Below, in pieces: positions 61,255 through 64,000 of a DNA stretch of 64,000 nucleotides. The stretch is taken from positions 372,001 to 436,000 of the forward strand of contig NW_027478771.1 in the NCBI RefSeq assembly GCF_051014685.1. Reading direction: 5' to 3'. The notes under the pieces are model-generated. The model saw only the letters and a list, made by a program, of their open reading frames with translations, was not told the origin of the DNA and searched no databases. The stretch comes from Ptiloglossa arizonensis. Its lineage: Eukaryota; Arthropoda; Insecta; Hymenoptera; Colletidae. Positions within the stretch are counted from its first letter, which is position 1. Each line of letters opens with the position of its first letter. The position numbers were made by a program, and so were the translations under genes.

Positions 61255-63403
61255 AACCAGAATGACCTAGGGAAAAATACTCGTACCGTTGCAATCGGGC
61301 GAGTTTCTACTTTCAAATGCAAAAGGAATTTTTGGGTTAGGTCAATCCGTTCGCGAGATATGGGAGTTTGAAGCTAAGAAATGGATAAGAAGACAAAGTT
61401 TTCGCACTTCTGCTGCTCCAAACGCTTAACCAGAATGGCCAAGGGAAAAAATACACATACCGTTGTAATCGGGCGAGTTTCTATTTTCAGATGCAATAGG
61501 AATTTTTGGGTTAGGTCAATCCGTTCGGGAGACATGGGAGTTTGAAGCCAAGAAATGGTTGAGAACACAACAAATTTTTCGCACTTCTGCTGCTCCAAAC
61601 GCTTAACCAGAATGGCCTAGGGAAGAAATACACATACCGCTGTAATCGGGCGAGTTTCTACTTTCAGACGCAACAGGAATTTTTGGGTTAGGTCAATCCG
61701 TTCGCGAGATATGGGAGTTTGAAGCCAAGAAATGGTTGAGAAGGCAAAAAATTTTTCGCAATTGTGCTGCTCCAAACGCTTAACCAGAATGGCCTAGGGA
61801 AAAAATACACATACCGTTGTAATCGGGCGAGTTTCTACTTTCAGATGCAGTAGGAATTTTTGGGTAAGGTCAATCCGTTCGCGAGATATGGCAGTTTGAA
61901 GCCAAGAAATAGTTTAGAAGGCAAAAAATTTTTCGCAATTCTGCTGCTCCAAACGCTTAACCAGAATGGGCTAGGGAAAAAATACACATACCATTGTAAT
62001 TGGGCGAGTTTTTACTTTCACAAGCAACAGGAATTTTTGGGTTAGGTCAATCGGTTCGCGAGATATGGGAGTTTGAAGCCAAGAAATGGTTGAGAAGGCA
62101 TACAATTTTTCGCAATTCTGCTGATCCAAACGCTTAACCAGAATGGCCTAGGGAAAAAATACACATACCGTTGTAATCGGGCGAGTTTCTACTTTCAGAT
62201 GCAATAGGAATTTTTGGGTAAGGTCAATCCGTTCGCGAGATATGGCAGTTTGAAGCCAAGAAATAGTTTAGAAGGCAAAAAATTTTTCGCAATTCTGCTG
62301 CTCCAAACGCTTAACCAGAATGGCCTAGGGAAAAAATACACATACCGTTGTAATCGGGCGAGTTTCTACTTTCAGATGCAATAGGAATTTTTGGGTTAGG
62401 TCAATCCGTTCGGGAGACATGGGAGTTTGAAGCCAAGAAATGGTTGAGAACACAACAAATTTTTCGCACTTCTGCTGCTCCAAACGCTTAACCAGAATGG
62501 CCTAGGGAAGAAATACACATACCGTTGTAATCGGGCGAGTTTCTACTTTCAGACGCAACAGGAATTTTTGGGTTAGGTCAATCCGTTCGCGAGATATGGG
62601 AGTTTGAAGCCAAGAAATGGTTGAGAAGGCAAAAAATTTTTCGCAATTGTGCTGCTCCAAACGCTTAACCAGAATGGCCTAGGGAAAAAATACACATACC
62701 GTTGTAATCGGGCGAGTTTTTACTTTCACAAGCAACAGGAATTTTTGGGTTAGGTCAATCGGTTCGCGAGATATGGGAGTTTGAAGCCAAGAAATGGTTG
62801 AGAAGGCATACAATTTTTCGCAATTCTGCTGATCCAAACGCTTAACCAGAATGGCCTAGGGAAAAAATACACATACCGTTGTAATAGGGCGAGTTTCTAC
62901 TTTCAGATGCAATAGGAATTTTTGGGTTAGGTCAATCCGTTCGCGAGATATGGGACTTTGAAGCCAAGAAATGGTTGAGAAGACAACAAATTTTTCGCAC
63001 TTCTGCTGCTCCAAACGCTTAACCAGAATGGCCTAGGGAAGAAATACACATACCGTTGTAATCGGGCGAGTTTCTACTTTCAGACGCAACAGGAATTTTT
63101 GGGTTAGGTCAATCCGTTCGCGAGATATGGGAGTTTGAAGCCAAGAAATGGTTGAGAAGGCAAAAAATTTTTCGCAATTGTGCTGCTCCAAACGCTTAAC
63201 CAGAATGGCCTAGGGAAAAAATACACATACCGTTGTAATCGGGCGAGTTTCTACTTTCAGATGCAGTAGGAATTTTTGGGTAAGGTCAATCCGTTCGCGA
63301 GATATGGCAGTTTGAAGCCAAGAAATAGTTTAGAAGGCAAAAAATTTTTCGCAATTCTGCTGCTCCAAACGCTTAACCAGAATGGGCTAGGGAAAAAATA
63401 CAC
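61255..63403 (+). repeat. Community-2 sequence matching 41.3-42.4 kb and 44.3-45.4 kb
   Basis: Positions 61255-62370 match 41267-42382 (offset 19,988 bp), sharing TACTCGTACCG, GCAAAAGGAATT, the 3-bp deletion monomer and ACCATTGTAATTGG. Then 62371-63403 matches about 44323-45355 (offset 18,048 bp), sharing TAATAGGGCG at 62882/44834. The array next switches to the TCGGCCGAGTGTC module, as at 46.4 and 48.0 kb, and continues to the window end. One private change is CTATTTTCAG near 61482. Confidence 0.75.
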
Positions 63404-64000
63404 GTACCGTTGTAATCGGCCGAGTGTCTACTTTCAAATGCAATAGGAATTTTTGGGTTAGGTCAAGCCGTTCGCGAGATATGGGAGTTTGAAGCCAAGA
63501 AATGGTAGAGAAGGCAAAAAATTTTTCACAACTCTGCTGCTCCAAACGCTTAACCAGAATGGCCTAGGGAAAAAATACACATACCGTTGTAATCGGGCGA
63601 GTTTCTACTTTCAGACGCGACAGGAATTTTTGGGTTAGGTCAATTCGTTCGCGAGATATGGGAGTTTGAAGACAAGGAATGGTTGAGAAGGCAAAAAATT
63701 TTTCGCAATTCTGCTGCTTCAAACGCTTAACCAGAATGGCCTAGGGAAAAAATACACATACCGTTGTAATCGGGCGAGTTTCTACTTTCAAATGCAATAG
63801 GAATTTTTGGGTTAGGTCAATCCGTTCGGGAGATATGGGAGTTTGAAGCCAAGAAATGGTAGAGAAGGCAAAAAATTTTTAACAATTCTGCTGCTCCAAT
63901 CGCTTAACCAGAATGACCTAGGGAAAAATACACGTACCGTTGCAATCGGGCGAGTTTCTACTTTCAAATGCAATAGGAATTTTTGGGTTAGGTCAATCCG

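Larger units (their letters stand above)
1..64000 (+). repeat. 177-bp tandem satellite array, whole window
   Basis: Every line of the window is a copy of the same 177-bp unit, head to tail and in one orientation. Landmarks recur every 177 bp in the same order: TTTGAAGCC, an A/T tract, TTCGCA, AAACGCTT, CAGAATGG, CTAGGG, ATACACATACCG, GGGCGAG, CTACTTTCA, GGAATTTTTGGG and CAATCCGTTC. Length and phase give 361 complete monomers plus 168 nt of another, after a net loss of 65 bp in indels of 1-3 bp. I saw no inverted copy, spacer or inserted element, so every stretch longer than 300 bp without a gene holds this repeat. Uninterrupted arrays of nucleosome-sized monomers with higher-order structure are typical of eukaryotic centromeres and pericentromeres, but location and function are inference. 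The family is not recognised. Confidence 0.99.

Noticed and set aside
1..64000. CRISPR array
   Set aside because: Although repeats are regular, there are no unique spacers. The whole 177 bp is repeated, far beyond CRISPR repeat length.
1..64000. Identification as a named satellite (Arabidopsis CEN180, Brassica CentBr or primate alpha satellite)
   Set aside because: The monomer length is similar, but the sequence does not match what I know of these families. A database search with the consensus would decide.

Overview
The whole window is one uninterrupted head-to-tail satellite DNA array. The monomer is 177 bp, and all copies lie in the same orientation. I find no gene, RNA gene, transposon, CRISPR array or unique sequence. 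Base 1 falls at the start of a monomer as I number it here, and base 64000 falls at monomer position 168. Perfect copies to that point would occupy 361 x 177 + 168 = 64,065 bp. By hand count, the small indels I could see (16 deletions of 3 bp, 21 of 1 bp, and a few 1-2 bp events) sum to -65, which accounts for the difference. The window therefore holds 361 complete monomers plus most of a 362nd, with no indel larger than 3 bp noticed.

The organism cannot be named from this sequence. A 64 kb array of a nucleosome-sized monomer with nested higher-order repeats (HORs) is typical of eukaryotic centromeric or pericentromeric heterochromatin. A length of 177 bp is common among plant centromeric satellites and close to the 171 bp of primate alpha satellite. 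The monomer is about 42% G+C (74/177 in my consensus) with no CpG depletion (8 seen, about 7.5 expected), which is weak evidence against an ordinary vertebrate methylation history. I do not recognise the monomer as a named satellite family.

The array is a mosaic of two monomer communities. Community 1 is marked by CACACGCAACAGG and GGCATACAATTTTT, and dominates about 2.4-14.1 kb and 48.7-61.0 kb. Community 2 is marked by GGTAAGGTC with ATAGTTTAG, CACAAGCAACAGG and AATTGTGCTGC, and dominates 0-1.1 kb, about 14.1-48.7 kb and 61.0-64.0 kb. Within them are layered local duplications: a 9-mer (1594 bp) at 4.5-7.7 kb, a 15-mer (2656 bp) at 7.9-13.2 kb, 14-mer and 13-mer spacings at 14-24 kb, a 2650 bp duplication containing 1058 bp 6-mers at 28-33.8 kb, a 4-mer at 34.4-35.8 kb, 8-mers (1412 bp) at 36-44 kb, a 9-mer (1592 bp) at 45.5-48.7 kb, 3-mer and 4-mer steps at 48.7-50.3 kb, and 13-mer/11-mer blocks at 50.6-56.4 kb with a further copy at 59.8-61.0 kb. 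Several junctions fall inside a monomer and keep its register, as expected for unequal crossover or gene conversion between misaligned homologous monomers.

The most interesting sequence feature is a 17-bp segment across the monomer boundary as numbered here. In most copies it matches 8 of the 9 essential positions of the mammalian CENP-B box with exact spacing. The short open frames that can be drawn here (at most 90 codons) are products of the repeat and are not annotated as genes.
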